Source: Dastarcus helophoroides
Taxonomy: Eukaryota > Arthropoda > Insecta > Coleoptera > Bothrideridae
DNA length: 64,000 nt
Direction of reading: 5' to 3'
Assembly: GCA_028583605.1 (NCBI GenBank)
Contig: CM053329.1
Coordinates: forward strand, 4,650,001-4,714,000
Part shown: one piece after another, positions 11,320 to 21,398 of the stretch
Layout: every line of letters begins with the position of its first letter
Position numbering within the stretch: position 1 is the stretch's first letter
Notes under the pieces: model-generated
Database searches by the model: none
Seen by the model: only the letters and a program-made list of their open reading frames with translations
What the model was told of the DNA's origin: nothing
Position numbers and translations under genes: made by a program

Positions 11320-12593
11320 ACTTTTGCTTAAAATTACAGCTTGTACCACTGCATTATGGAAAACGAAATTCTATTTAATTGATCCCTACCAAAAGGATAT
11401 TATAATTTTCCTATTTTTAATTTGATAACAATTACCTTCCTAAATAATTTTCTCTTTATGGAATGGCTTACATAAATACTTGAAATATCCATTCAATATT
11501 GTTTTAAGAACAAATGGTTGAGCTGTAGCAATTATTGACCTATTAGGGAGGGCGGCTCATTCCCAAATGTTTTGTTGTTAAGGGCATCACGTGGCCTTAT
11601 TGAGTTCTCTTTTGCTTATTCTACCCACGATGTTATAAACTGTTTCCTCCTCGAAATGCTAATCGAATCTGAAAACACTTGCCGAGAATTCAATGTACAT
11701 ATTTACATGAAATCTAAAACATGTTTGTTCCGAAATTAAGCTCAATTCAAGATTGTTAAACCAAGAAATTTACTTAATTTATTTGTACGTCGGGATCTAC
11801 CTACCTTTTCGCTACAAGGAATGATGAATAGATCCTGATGTATATTTAACTTGATATTTAAAGCAGAAGAGGCGTAATGAATGCATTCAGATGGCTAGAA
11901 ATAAGACATCCTTCGTGTTGGTACATAACAATGGAAATATGCATAATTAAGAATCTTCTTGAATCGTAGCCAACGTTCATTACAGTGAACATGCCCGCAT
12001 ACATATCGGATGTTTTAAAGATGTTAAGATTGTGACATTCTAGAAGAACAAAGATGCGTCGCCTACGTGCCTTAAATGGAAACGTTGCCATTTCCCAGTT
12101 ACAGATGAATACCCTTTTCTATAATTTTCAAAGTTGTAACTTTAAGTAATTGAATGAGTTTAGGAAAATAATATACTTTTTAATGGCTTAGGAATGGATT
12201 TTCCAACCTGCAGTTCGCAAAGCTATTCTACAGGGTTAGCGAGTAAATTAAAACTGAAAGAAAAATTACAAAAGCATGGAAACGCATAGAGAAGCACATT
12301 ATAAATCAACTATTTTTTTTAATTAAAACTTTTTGACATTTTAATAAGATTGAATCCCGAAGTGTCTCCATATTGAAGAACTTGTTATCCAGTGTCCAGT
12401 TATTTTTATTTCTAAACGTTTCTGCGGTTTTAGTGAGATTAGTTTTTCGGATAACTTTTAAATAGAGTAATTTTCAATATAAGAATAAATATTTCATAAG
12501 AACCTAATCAAAACTAACCTAACTTTACTACTAATTTGACATTTAGAAAATACATTGTGGTTAAGTTATATCTTTGCATTCAACGTTAAGGGT
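11320..12593. other. No gene recognised
   Basis: AT-rich sequence without a protein-like frame, clear inverted repeat or RNA gene. The open frame on the minus strand at 11858-12091 has no recognisable motif. Confidence 0.5.
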
Positions 12594-12776
12594 GGGTAAA
12601 GTGGCCAACTTATCGCATAATGATTCTTCTAGAATGGAAAAATAATTTAAAATTAAAGATTTAAACGGTTAAACATAGTGATAAGTGATTAAAAAAATGT
12701 ATTTGAGGTCAATGTATTGAAAGATGCAGTAGGTATAAATTGTTTTATTGTACGCTACCAATTGGCCACTTTACCC
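12594..12776. mobile_element. Small MITE with GGGTAAAGTGGCCAA ends
   Basis: GGGTAAAGTGGCCAA at 12594-12608 is the exact reverse complement of TTGGCCACTTTACCC at 12762-12776. A third copy of the phrase, in direct orientation, lies at 12786-12799, suggesting a second element abuts it. TIRs of this type resemble those of pogo/Tigger-like elements (inference). The interior is noncoding. Confidence 0.65.
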
Positions 12777-12799
12777 GAAATGAGTGGGTAAAGTGGCCA

Positions 12800-13425
12800 T
12801 TACATTTTTTTGGCTGCTCTTTCACCTGCAATAAATGTGGCCTTAACCCTTTGGTTAATCACATTAAGATTCCCAAAATCTGAAATCTTTTAGTTATTTT
12901 CGTTTTTTCTTTGTTGAAGTTATCTTCTAGTGTGTTTCTTTTTGCTGATTTAAAAGTGTTAAAATGCTATAAAGTGCAAAAATGCTATTAATCCTTAGGT
13001 GTACTTCCAAACAGCTCAGCTTTATCTCCAGGGGGCAATCCACAAGCACTTATTTGTTTTTTTCGGTAAAACAGATGCTTGGCAACTTTACCTGAATAGT
13101 AAAAATCTGTAGAACATACATCACATCTACATCACATAGGTATTGAAATTGAATTGATTAGGTACATGTTAATCCAAAGTAAAATTATTCAAATTAAAAT
13201 TATTGGTCGCATAGAAGTTCAGGAGAAAACAAAAAGAGTTGCAAAAATTGGTGGTTCTCGAAGCACCATTCACAAGAATTTGACTGAGAGTTAGAGAACT
13301 GGCAATGGTTACAAGAAACAATCAATGACAAGGCAATGACTCACGTCAACTTGTTCTTGTGAAGATCAAAATGATAGCTTAGACAACTACATCACTCAAC
13401 TGATCCATCCTATAATCTATAATTG
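12800..13425. other. No gene recognised
   Basis: On the minus strand near 13010-13100 a short open stretch (GKVAKHLFYRKKQ... GLPPGDKAELF) looks protein-like and might be a piece of a transposase belonging to the neighbouring MITE family. It is too short to assign. Confidence 0.3.
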
Positions 13426-13439
13426 TCATCTAGTGACTA

Positions 13440-13660
13440 TAATATGTATTTGTTTGCTAAGTTTGGCTGGAACACGCTTCGCCGACGTTGTCGAGATAAA
13501 AGAAAAGTTCCAATACTTCCTCAACGACATGGCAGCAAATTGGTATGATAAAGTGACTTGAACGGCTAAGAATTGGCAGAGCGTCTGCAGCAGTGGATAA
13601 AGAGAAATATCTATTACGTAGAAAAGCAGAGGAATACTCAAGCATTAAAATTAAGTTCTA
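13440..13660 (+). pseudogene. Possible retrotransposon gag fragment
   Basis: One plus-strand frame reads FADVVEIKEKFQYFLND then MAANWYDKV, stops, and continues with KNWQS. The order of a leucine/phenylalanine-rich helix, an A..WYD motif and a nearby W resembles the capsid region of LTR-retrotransposon Gag proteins. The frame then shifts to a lysine/arginine-rich stretch with stops. The match is short and by eye only; a chance frame cannot be excluded. Open frames on the opposite strand show nothing recognisable. Confidence 0.25.
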
Positions 13661-15685
13661 ATGAAAATAAATCCTCTTCTATTTCTAAAAAACGTATTTT
13701 TGAGGTGACCCTTATATATGTATTGATTTCTGAATTTAGTTATAATTCCTGCCTTCACACAATATTTATACAGATAAATTGTACCGGTTAGGTGAGTAAT
13801 CAGTTTGTATCGCAAAACTTATTTCAGATAATCATCTGAAACTGAAATCCATTATTCTATTTTTTTATTCTGAGCTTAAAATACAAAATCCTAGGATGTC
13901 GGAATCAAATATTATTCTGCTAATCGTTTTGGCATACATTAAATGAATTTATGGCTTAAAAATAGAAAAATATATGAATAACTTTTAGAAGTTATTAGAA
14001 GTGCTCTTGTTTGCATACCAATTTGGGACATAATTTTTAGATTGAATTATCAACATTTAATTCTACTCATTTAAGAATGTCGCTCATCACTTGTCGTCTC
14101 AATACAAAAGGACTTTACAAATGTATTGCTTTTATTGAAACAAGCACCGGGATCCATTTGTAATGTGAGAATGCATCGCGATTCAGTTGCACTTCCAGAA
14201 ACGCCATTGCACATTGTTCGATGCAAGTAATAAGTAGAACCATGATAGCGATGATCGATGTTCACAAAATATTAATGTTGAGAAACTAAACAATGATGCT
14301 CAAGAGTAAATATTGAAATAATGGAAGTTAAAAACAAAACATCAACTAAAGAATAAAGCTCAAGTTAATATTACGTATATCATTTTAAAATTTAAAACTT
14401 GAATGTACATTTAATTTTTTTAATAGCGTACTTGTATCATATTCATTTTTTTATCTTTTCATAAAATTAATGACATAATGACTGAGACACACTGTATTCT
14501 ACTATATGTATAACTACTAATGTACTTTTTATATTGGAGCACTTGTATTTACTCGATTAATGAAACTTCTCTTTTAATACGTCAATTTTCATAAGAATAA
14601 TAGTGAACAATTATGTTCATATTATTAGTAAATAAAACTACAACGCGTTTCATAAACAGTTTGGAAAATTACAAATCCTTTACTAAATATAGACAACTAA
14701 AAATTCCCAAGTAACTACACCAGCAAAATATTCCTAATGTTTCTCGATTACATAAAAGCGGAGAATAATGCCACAAAAAAATAAACTCCGCTCTGCGAGG
14801 CGATGTTTTGTTAGAGTTGTGTAGGTTTGATAAAATTTCCTGTTTCATTATAAACGAGCACTAGTGGTGCAGAGGAAGCTGTTCCAGCTATAAAGACCCG
14901 TTTGTGTATCGCACGTTTTATCAGCAAGCTGTGACATTTCTGCTTGTTGTTTTGCGGGCATGTTGAAAAGAATTCAACTCTTCTAGATTGTTCTTTGTTA
15001 GTTTTCTAACTGATTTACTTTGGATGGAGTTGGTGGTAAAAATACAGACCACTCATTCGTTGTCTTTCAACAGATTTGTATTTCTAAAATGCTGGTTGTG
15101 GTGACCATATCCTCAGTTTTAGCGGACCATATGATATTGACAATTGGTTATTGTATTCGGCATTTCAGAATATTACATTCAGATCATATAAAATGCAATT
15201 CCAAAAAGTAGTAAAATATTAAAAAAAATTAAAAAAATAGGATATTGGACTATTATACTACTACTTGGTCTTCCAGTACTATTTTCTGCAGCTATTTAAA
15301 GATCTTGGCCACCCCTTCTACATTATCCTCCAGAAAGTGTTATAATATTTCATCAATATCACAACGCACGTGGTGAAATATTTTAAGAATCGATACACCA
15401 ATATCGTTTCGTCTTTTCGTCCTTTTCGAGTTTGCTAGAACACATTGTGTTCAGTTTTAAAAATACTACAATATGAACTTTGTCACTGTGGAGGAATTTG
15501 ACTAGCCACAATCCTGTTCAACTCATTAAGTGATATGTATTAGTTCTGTAAATCGTTTAAAAAGTGAATAAAGTACAAGTCATCAAAATTAGATTTTAAA
15601 CTAAAAACTGCCAAAGTGCGGCCTAAGATTTCAGATGTATAAAGTCTCCTACCGAGATCATTGCTTATAAAAGACATATATCTTT
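13661..15685. other. No gene recognised
   Basis: AT-rich sequence. On the minus strand between about 15010 and 14816 there is an uninterrupted stretch of some 64 codons lacking ATG, which includes RVFIAGTASSAPLVLV and YNETGNFIKPTQL and then stops. It has no recognised homologue and may be chance. No repeats with clear ends were found. Confidence 0.4.
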
Positions 15686-16190
15686 ACGAGGGTGGACTAA
15701 AAAGTAAGGCATACATGTTTGTAAAGCGCGAACGAAATGACCTTCAGGAATGCCCCAGATGGAATGTGGAAGTGACATTTCTTCTCTATAAGCATGTGCA
15801 GGTTGGAGGTAGTTGAATTCATCGAGTGTACTTTGAGCAGCTCCTTCTGAGATTCATCGCCGTTTAAATGATCTGGAACAGGGGGAAATCGTAAATTCTT
15901 TTCAGTGCTATAGTCTTGCAACATTACCAAGCCTGTCTACATACTTTGTGCACAACCTCAGAGGGTTAGCTGAAGTTTGATCCGATTCCGTACCCTCCTT
16001 AATCCACCGATCTTGCGCGTTGCATTTTGCGATTTTTATTTTCTTTCCTCTACTCAAGATACCTCAAGAGTAATCATTATACTTCGGATGATGTAGTGAA
16101 GGTAGCTGTCAAGTCCTTGATTCGAGAAAAGTTGGAAGAATTTTTCAGTGATGGAATGTAAAAACTTGTTACATGTTGGGATACATATGA
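15686..16190 (+). pseudogene. Mariner transposase relic
   Basis: The left end CGAGGGTGGACTAAAAAGTA directly follows a TA and resembles the TIR of the mariner at 33521. The C-terminal part of a mariner transposase is readable: a HPPYS-type phrase near 15990, then from 16079 TSDDVVKVAVKSLIREKLEE, FFSDGM, a stop, KLVTCWD. This corresponds to the terminal helices after the third catalytic D. The intervening catalytic core is deleted or scrambled and several frames are needed. No matching right TIR was found, so the 3' end is approximate. Inactive. Confidence 0.65.
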
Positions 16191-16565
16191 ATGATACCAC
16201 CAGATACCATGACAAATTCAACTCTTGTCGCTATGGAGACATGTTCATTTTTTTTCGATAGCAACATACAGGGTTATTCACGACCCCGAAGAGCTTGAAA
16301 CACAACTCAATATACAACATTCATTGAGAGAGCAATTTAGTCTTTGGATAACCCTTTAGAAATGTCATAAAATAGCTTAAATGACAATAACTTTGTTTAT
16401 AATAGTACAAGATTCCGCCCAAGTTAGACTTACCAACACCTATTATTTGAATGAGATGTATTTTTAACCAAAAATAGTAATACACAAAGTAATAAATTGC
16501 TATTTAGTGCAGAAGTTATCGAGAGTATGGTACGTAATTTGAGAAACTGAATCAACAATTTGCAA
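16191..16565. other. No gene recognised
   Basis: AT-rich sequence between the mariner relic and the tRNA-like block, including a single ACAGGGTTATTC phrase near 16268 that resembles ends of other elements here. Confidence 0.4.
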
Positions 16566-16645
16566 AGCACAATAGCTCAGTGATGTGGTAAAAACCTGGG
16601 GTAGTAATGTGGAGGTCTAGGGTTGGATCCCCAATCACACTGATG
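16566..16645 (+). repeat. tRNA-like SINE head (plus orientation)
   Basis: AATAGCTCAGTGATGTGG at 16571 fits the RNA polymerase III A box and GGTTGGATCCC at 16621 fits the B box (consensus GGTTCGANTCC) at a tRNA-like distance. It does not fold into a full cloverleaf with a good acceptor stem and is followed by a T-rich tract, so it is a SINE head or tRNA pseudogene and not a working tRNA gene. Confidence 0.55.
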
Positions 16646-16867
16646 ATTTGTTTTTTTTTTGTTTAATTTTTACAACATTATTTGTTTTAGAATTATTTCC
16701 CCTTCTTCATTCCTTTTATTTAAATTACTAATGCAAATTTATACTGGATAGGCTACCCTTTTGTTTACTATAAGATTATCTTCAATTTGATATTAAGTAA
16801 ATGACACCTGAGGAGACTGATCCCAATTATTGTTGAAGAATTAAGAAGAAAAGAAACAGTAACCGCC

Positions 16868-16945
16868 GCTTCTTGGTTTCAAACCCCTAACCTCTGACTT
16901 GGCAAACTGACGTTCTATCCGCTGGACTACCACCACGCTGTAAAC
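16868..16945 (-). repeat. tRNA-like SINE head (minus orientation)
   Basis: Read on the minus strand, GTGGTAGTCCAGCGGATAG gives an A-box-like block and GGGGTTTGAAACC a B-box-like block, spaced as in a tRNA. It faces the plus-strand block 220 bp away, so both would transcribe towards each other. The order suggests two tRNA-derived SINE insertions or one element with tRNA-like ends. Confidence 0.55.
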
Positions 16946-17806
16946 CTTTTACACTTTACTTATTCAAATCCTGTGCCGCACTCTCATATCTTCGTCTCTT
17001 CTACATTAAATAATTGTTACTTAAAAGTATTCTGGCTAGGATTTAATTAGGTGCATGATTTGTTGTAATTTCTGAGTCATCATTTATTAAAAATACGGCT
17101 CAAGATTAAAATTATGCTAAAAGATGTTCAAATTATTTTCCTTTATTTTTCAAACAGGCGTGTATTATTAAAGGCGGGCGAATTTTGGCTAAAATTACGA
17201 ACGTTATGTTTTCACATGTTAGCCATGATGTCAGGGCTGTCCAAGTACATAATTTATTATGCTTCCTACGCGAGACTTTTGTATATTGGGTTACGTTTCG
17301 GACTCGTGACAGTCCTACTCTTATGTGAATCACCCTGTATATGTATATTTTCTGTCATTTTTTAATACACCTTATTTTTCTTAATATCATATCAAATTTT
17401 CTCCGTTAGTTAATAAGATATAAATTTGAAATTTTCGGCATCTAATTAACACCTAAAATTCTTTACACTGAGCGTAATATTAATATTCTGTCACTTCCGG
17501 TTCAACCGTAAACGACCCTTACTTTCTTATTTCAAAGGACACCCAGTATATTCTTCCCAAAATTTGAATTACACTCAAAAATCCCTTTTCAATGATGTAT
17601 GACACTTTGTATTTTGGATCTAAGAAGGAAGCGAAATCGAATTTTAAATAGAGGATGAAATGATCCAAACTAAATCGGATCAACCCAGGAAAACTGAAGC
17701 AGGCTTTGAAAACATTTGAATAAGTGTTTATTTTCTGACTTTGATAGTATATAAAGTTATTGATTTGCATAAAAGACTTTAAAATTGCTTCCAACAAAAG
17801 TTAATA
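16946..17806. other. Element fragment ending in CACCCTGTATAT; otherwise nothing recognised
   Basis: CACCCTGTATATG at 17331 resembles the ends of the inverted-repeat elements elsewhere, but its partner is missing; 17100-17340 is probably one arm of a truncated copy. CACTTCCGGTTCAACCG at 17491 recalls the TTCCGGT phrase in the palindrome at 8009-9697. Open frames here are low-complexity or hydrophobic and show no motif. Confidence 0.4.
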
Positions 17807-18872
17807 ATGAATAACGGCAATTTTTCAAATATAGCAAAGTTACAAATGATTCTTATTTATGGTGAATGTAAGGAAAATAGGCGTAATGCCTTACGTGTTT
17901 ATGGAGAGAGGTATTCTGACAGATGTTTACCAAGTGATATGTATTTTACCCGTTTGACTTCAAATTTAGCCACATATGGAGCATTCTAAAAAAACTGTTT
18001 TTAAAGGAAATACTGCTAATGATGAAGAGCATAGTGTTGCTGCTTTAGGGAGTGTGTTTAATGATCTACATATTTCAATTCGACAAACTGAATCAGAATG
18101 TGATATTTCTCGTTCTTCTATTCAACGAATCCTAAAATCCGCCAAACTTCGACCTTTTAAAATCCATCTGCATTAAGGATTAGAATCAGGAGATTATGAG
18201 AGAAGTATGGCGTTTCTTGCATGGCTGGCGACTGCTCGTGAATATTGCATTACTAGCTCAATATTATGGACACATATGAGTCATTTCCATAACAATGGAT
18301 CTGTAAATCGGCACAACTGCCATTATTGGTCTCAGGATAATCCTCATTGGACCAGAAAGACTGATTTTCAAAGAATTTGGGGAATTAATGTACGGTATGG
18401 CATGAACGATGGGTACATTCTTGGACCAACATTTTATGAAGGAACATTAATTGGTGGGGTATACTTAGAATTCCTTCAGGGCGAATTTTTAGATTTTCTT
18501 GAAAATGTTTTACTGGAGGTACGTATCAACATGGATTTTCAACAAGATGGAGCGCTCCCTTACAATTCTAGAGCTGTAAATGATTATTTAAATCAAATTT
18601 TTCCAAATAAGTGGATCGGAACCCATGGACCAATAAAATGGCCTCCATGATCACCAGACCTAACGCCGGTGGATGATTTTCTTTGAGGGTTTTTAAAGGA
18701 TAAAGTATACCAGACGCCTCGTACAGACTTAGAAGACTTAAAAATTAGAATTAGAAATGAATGCGAAGCTCTTAATGTCCAGTGATTAAGAAGTGTTACC
18801 ACTCCTGAACTTTTGCATCGAGCCCAATGTTGTGTTGAATCAAATGGACAGCACTTCAAACATTTTCTTTAG
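17807..18872 (+). pseudogene. Tc1/mariner-like transposase pseudogene (DUF4817 plus DDE domain)
   Basis: The start is an N-terminal helix-turn-helix of the DUF4817 type (MILIYGECKENRRNALRVYG), followed after a +1 shift by a second HTH (DISRSSIQRILKSAKLRPFK), then the DDE domain: NGSVNRHNCHYWS, WGINVRYGM, FQQDGALPYNSRAVNDYL, WIGTHGPIKWPP, SPDLTPVDDFL, ending VESNGQHFKHFL. The family is an arthropod group of DDE transposases that cut and paste DNA. Breaks: the frameshift near 17980, and four in-frame stops (near 18174, 18648, 18693 and 18781). The first catalytic aspartate, expected in FTDES, reads WTHMS, so D has become H; the second and third D remain. Flanking TIRs were not found. The reading order is otherwise complete, so the copy decayed by point mutation, not by large deletion. 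Confidence 0.85.
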
Positions 18873-19234
18873 TCTCCAAATAGTGGAATAGTCAAGGTGT
18901 GCCAAATCAAGAGATCTGACCGACCACTCAATAGTTTCCTTTCCATTAAATATTAAACATACCTCTGTTCGTAATATTTCTTTATCATCAAATTCTGAAA
19001 TTATTCTTTCTTTTTCAGTTAAAACTACTATGAATCAACAACTTATTGTCACTTGAAATTGACTATTTTAACAATTTCGCACTCCCTATTGTCATTTTAT
19101 CAGCCTGTTTCCAATATAATCCGGACACTTTTCTCTCAAATTTTAAAAATAAAATTTTCAACTCTTAATATCTAACCCTAGAAGTAAAATATGTTATAAT
19201 ATTGTAACGCAAGGTAAATAGATAGAATAAAAAA
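18873..19234. other. No gene recognised between two transposase relics
   Basis: AT-rich spacer; it may contain the 3' end of the DUF4817 element and the 5' end of the THAP element, but no terminal repeats can be paired. Confidence 0.4.
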
Positions 19235-20410
19235 ATGCCTCGACGTTGCTGTGTACCTGCATGTAAATCAAATTATGTCAAAGGCAATTATACGACCGTT
19301 TTTCGTTTTCTGGTTGATTCTGAAAAAAGGAGAATTTGGATGAGGAATATTCCACATGACAATTTTGAACCAAATCGCGATTCCGTTGTTTGTTATAAAC
19401 ATTTTTACACTGAGTATATAATTACTGAAGATATTATTAAACGTGACGATGGGCCTGTATTAACATTACAGCGACAAATTCCAAAACTTTCAGATGGTGC
19501 AATATCAACAATATTTGAAAATCTTCCTCATTATTTTACATCTAGTATTCCAGTTAAACGAAAAACACCTGACCAACGATTAGACGAAATAAAAAACCGT
19601 AAAAAACAAAAACAAAAAGAAGTTGAGGACGCTGATCGCATAATTAATTTTCAAAATTTAAAGGAACATTATAGGGTCAAATTACAGCTTGCACACAAAT
19701 TTTCTTTCGTGAAATCCGAAACAAAAATATCTATTTTTAAGATAGATATTACCGATATTCCAAAGATTGTTATTGCAATAGTTATAGAATCGAACTTAGC
19801 AACCAAAATATTTCTCAAAGATTTCCAAATAGTTAAGTGAATTTAATAACCTGGATACAGAAAATATAAGTTTAACGGAAAATGATATATTAGTTTTAAT
19901 CTACATTGCAGGATATATAGGAATGCAAGTGACGATGTCTGTCTGGTAAGATCTCTTGTAAAATCTGTCGAAATATATTAATTATTAATAATGATTAACA
20001 AATAGAGGCATCAAAGTCTGATTATTTAAAACTAATTGATAGAGGCGGCTTAAAAGTACCTACTGATTATTTAGTAAATACGCTTGCAGAAGTATATGCT
20101 TTATTTAACGCAATAATATCTGCCAGGTATGAGAACCAATTTCCTAAAACTTCATTGTCAGAAATTTTCCCTTCTGATATTAACTCTAAATTATCTAAAA
20201 TCTAAAAATATCATTAGTGATGATAATCTCTGCTGTGAATGTAATCTACCGAATTCAAGATTAGTTGCAATTTTTGGAATATTTTGCTAAATAACTCTTC
20301 CAAGAACAAACATAACACTTATGAGGAGTCTAAAAATGCAAATGAAAGGAATAAAGTTGCTAAATTGTAATTAAAATAGTGATTTTTAGCTAATAACCAA
20401 CAAAACAGAT
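19235..20410 (+). pseudogene. THAP-domain transposase relic (P element/THAP9-like)
   Basis: The first 201 codons are open and begin with a THAP zinc finger: C6-x3-C10, the invariant W35, and C53-x2-H56 followed by F, a DNA-binding C2CH module of about 90 residues. A lysine-rich segment and a coiled-coil-like stretch follow. After a stop at 19838 a shifted frame continues the protein: LTENDILVLIYIAGYIG (the conserved AGYI helix), then SCKICRNIL, then LIDRGGLKVPTDYLV and LAEVYALFNAII. These phrases typify the C-terminal part of THAP-containing DNA transposases. The catalytic RNase H-like core between residue 200 and the AGYI helix is missing, so this is an internally deleted copy. A further fragment (CCECNLPNSRLVAIFGIF) ends near 20285. 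No TIRs were identified. Confidence 0.8.
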
Positions 20411-20529
20411 AACGAAAATGATAAAAATGGACAAACTTAAATGAAAATCGAGCGTTAGTATTCTACCGCTTATGCCTCCGATTGCCACCATTTAATAAAA
20501 CCAATGCTCCGGCCTGTATTAACGTAGGC

Positions 20530-21060
20530 CTCGACTCAATGGAAATCCCTCCAGGTTATGCTGATGGAATGGTGGAAAGGTTTAACAGGACTTTGGAACA
20601 ACATCTTTCGAAGGTCGTTTCCAAGCATCAGACAGACTGGGACCGACATCTACCATTGTTTCTAATGGCCTATCGCGCGGCAACTCATGAAACAATAAGT
20701 CAGACTCCGGCAAAAGTGATCTTCGGGAGGGAACTACGGCTTCCGTGTGACTTGGTGTTTGGATCACCAAGGGAGACCCCCAGAGAGGTGGTGGGTTTCG
20801 TAGACGACTTAAGGGAAGCGATATTGCAAACGCATCCCCTGGTGTGGACGAAGATCAACTTGGTGACCAGTGAGGGCGAATTGGTATGGCTATACAACCC
20901 TCAGCGAAAGAAACGAGTTTCGCGGAAGTTTACGTCATCTTGGGAAGGGCCGTAGAAAGTGCTGAAGAGGATCAACGACTTGGTATACAGGATCCAGATT
21001 AGCCCTAGGAGTAAAATGAAAAGTGGTACACCTGAACAGAGTGTGCAAATATAGTGGCGA
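20530..21060 (+). pseudogene. Ty3/gypsy Pol fragment: integrase C-terminal part
   Basis: From about 20548 the frame reads DGMVERFNRTLEQHLSKVV, HLPLFLMAYRAATHETISQT, PAKVIFGRELRLPCDLVFG, the end of the integrase catalytic core containing the final catalytic E of the DDE triad (MVERFNRT). It continues into the integrase C-terminal region (LVWLYNPQRKK, then SSWEGP, a stop, KVLKRINDLVYRIQ). About 40 codons seem to be missing between the helical segment at 20840 and LVWLYNP. A TAG at 20953 and later shifts disrupt the end. Protease, reverse transcriptase and RNase H are absent, so the element is 5'-truncated. It lies immediately upstream of its polypurine tract and 3' LTR. Confidence 0.85.
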
Positions 21061-21096
21061 AGTGACTGATTGGAACTGATCGGGACGATCATTCCT

Positions 21097-21109
21097 AAGG
21101 GGGAGGCAG
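21097..21109 (+). promoter_or_regulatory. Polypurine tract of the Ty3/gypsy element
   Basis: AAGGGGGAGGCAG directly abuts the TG that starts the LTR. Its purine run and position are those of the plus-strand primer of an LTR retrotransposon. Confidence 0.75.
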
Positions 21110-21212
21110 TGTAACGCAATGTGAATAGAAAGAATAGAATTTAGTGTTACAGAAACTTCGGCAAACGATAAGCCTTATCTGCGTGATTTTTCTAGAACCC
21201 GGAAGTCAAAAC

Positions 21213-21220
21213 TATATAAG
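21213..21220 (+). promoter_or_regulatory. LTR TATA box
   Basis: TATATAAG within CTATATAAGG, about 100 bp into the LTR, followed by repeated CAGTCAGT phrases near the expected transcription start. Confidence 0.6.
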
Positions 21221-21339
21221 GCGGTCAGCTTTCCTTCGAGTCAGTCACTTAAAGTCAGTCAGTGTAATTAGTGAGTTAGTAGTTAGAAGTAAATAAGTGA
21301 GTTCATTATTCAGTTGTAGTGTTCCGAGTTTAGTTTGGT

Positions 21340-21345
21340 AATAAA
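21340..21345 (+). promoter_or_regulatory. LTR polyadenylation signal
   Basis: AATAAA, about 125 bp downstream of the TATA box and 53 bp before the LTR end, as expected for the R/U5 boundary. Confidence 0.6.
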
Positions 21346-21398
21346 GTGGGTATTATTCAATTCAGCAAGGGTTAATTCGAACCGATAAGCTCGTAACA

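Larger units (their letters stand above)
21110..21398 (+). mobile_element. 3' LTR of the Ty3/gypsy element
   Basis: The 289-bp block starts TGTAACG and ends CGTAACA, giving the usual TG...CA termini and short imperfect inverted ends. It carries a TATA box (21213) and AATAAA (21340) in the right order, followed by a downstream region typical of R-U5. The 5' LTR is not in the window, so the flanking target duplication cannot be confirmed. Confidence 0.8.

Noticed and set aside
16566..16945. Functional tRNA genes
   Set aside because: A- and B-box-like blocks are present, but no complete cloverleaf or acceptor stem; SINE-like instead.
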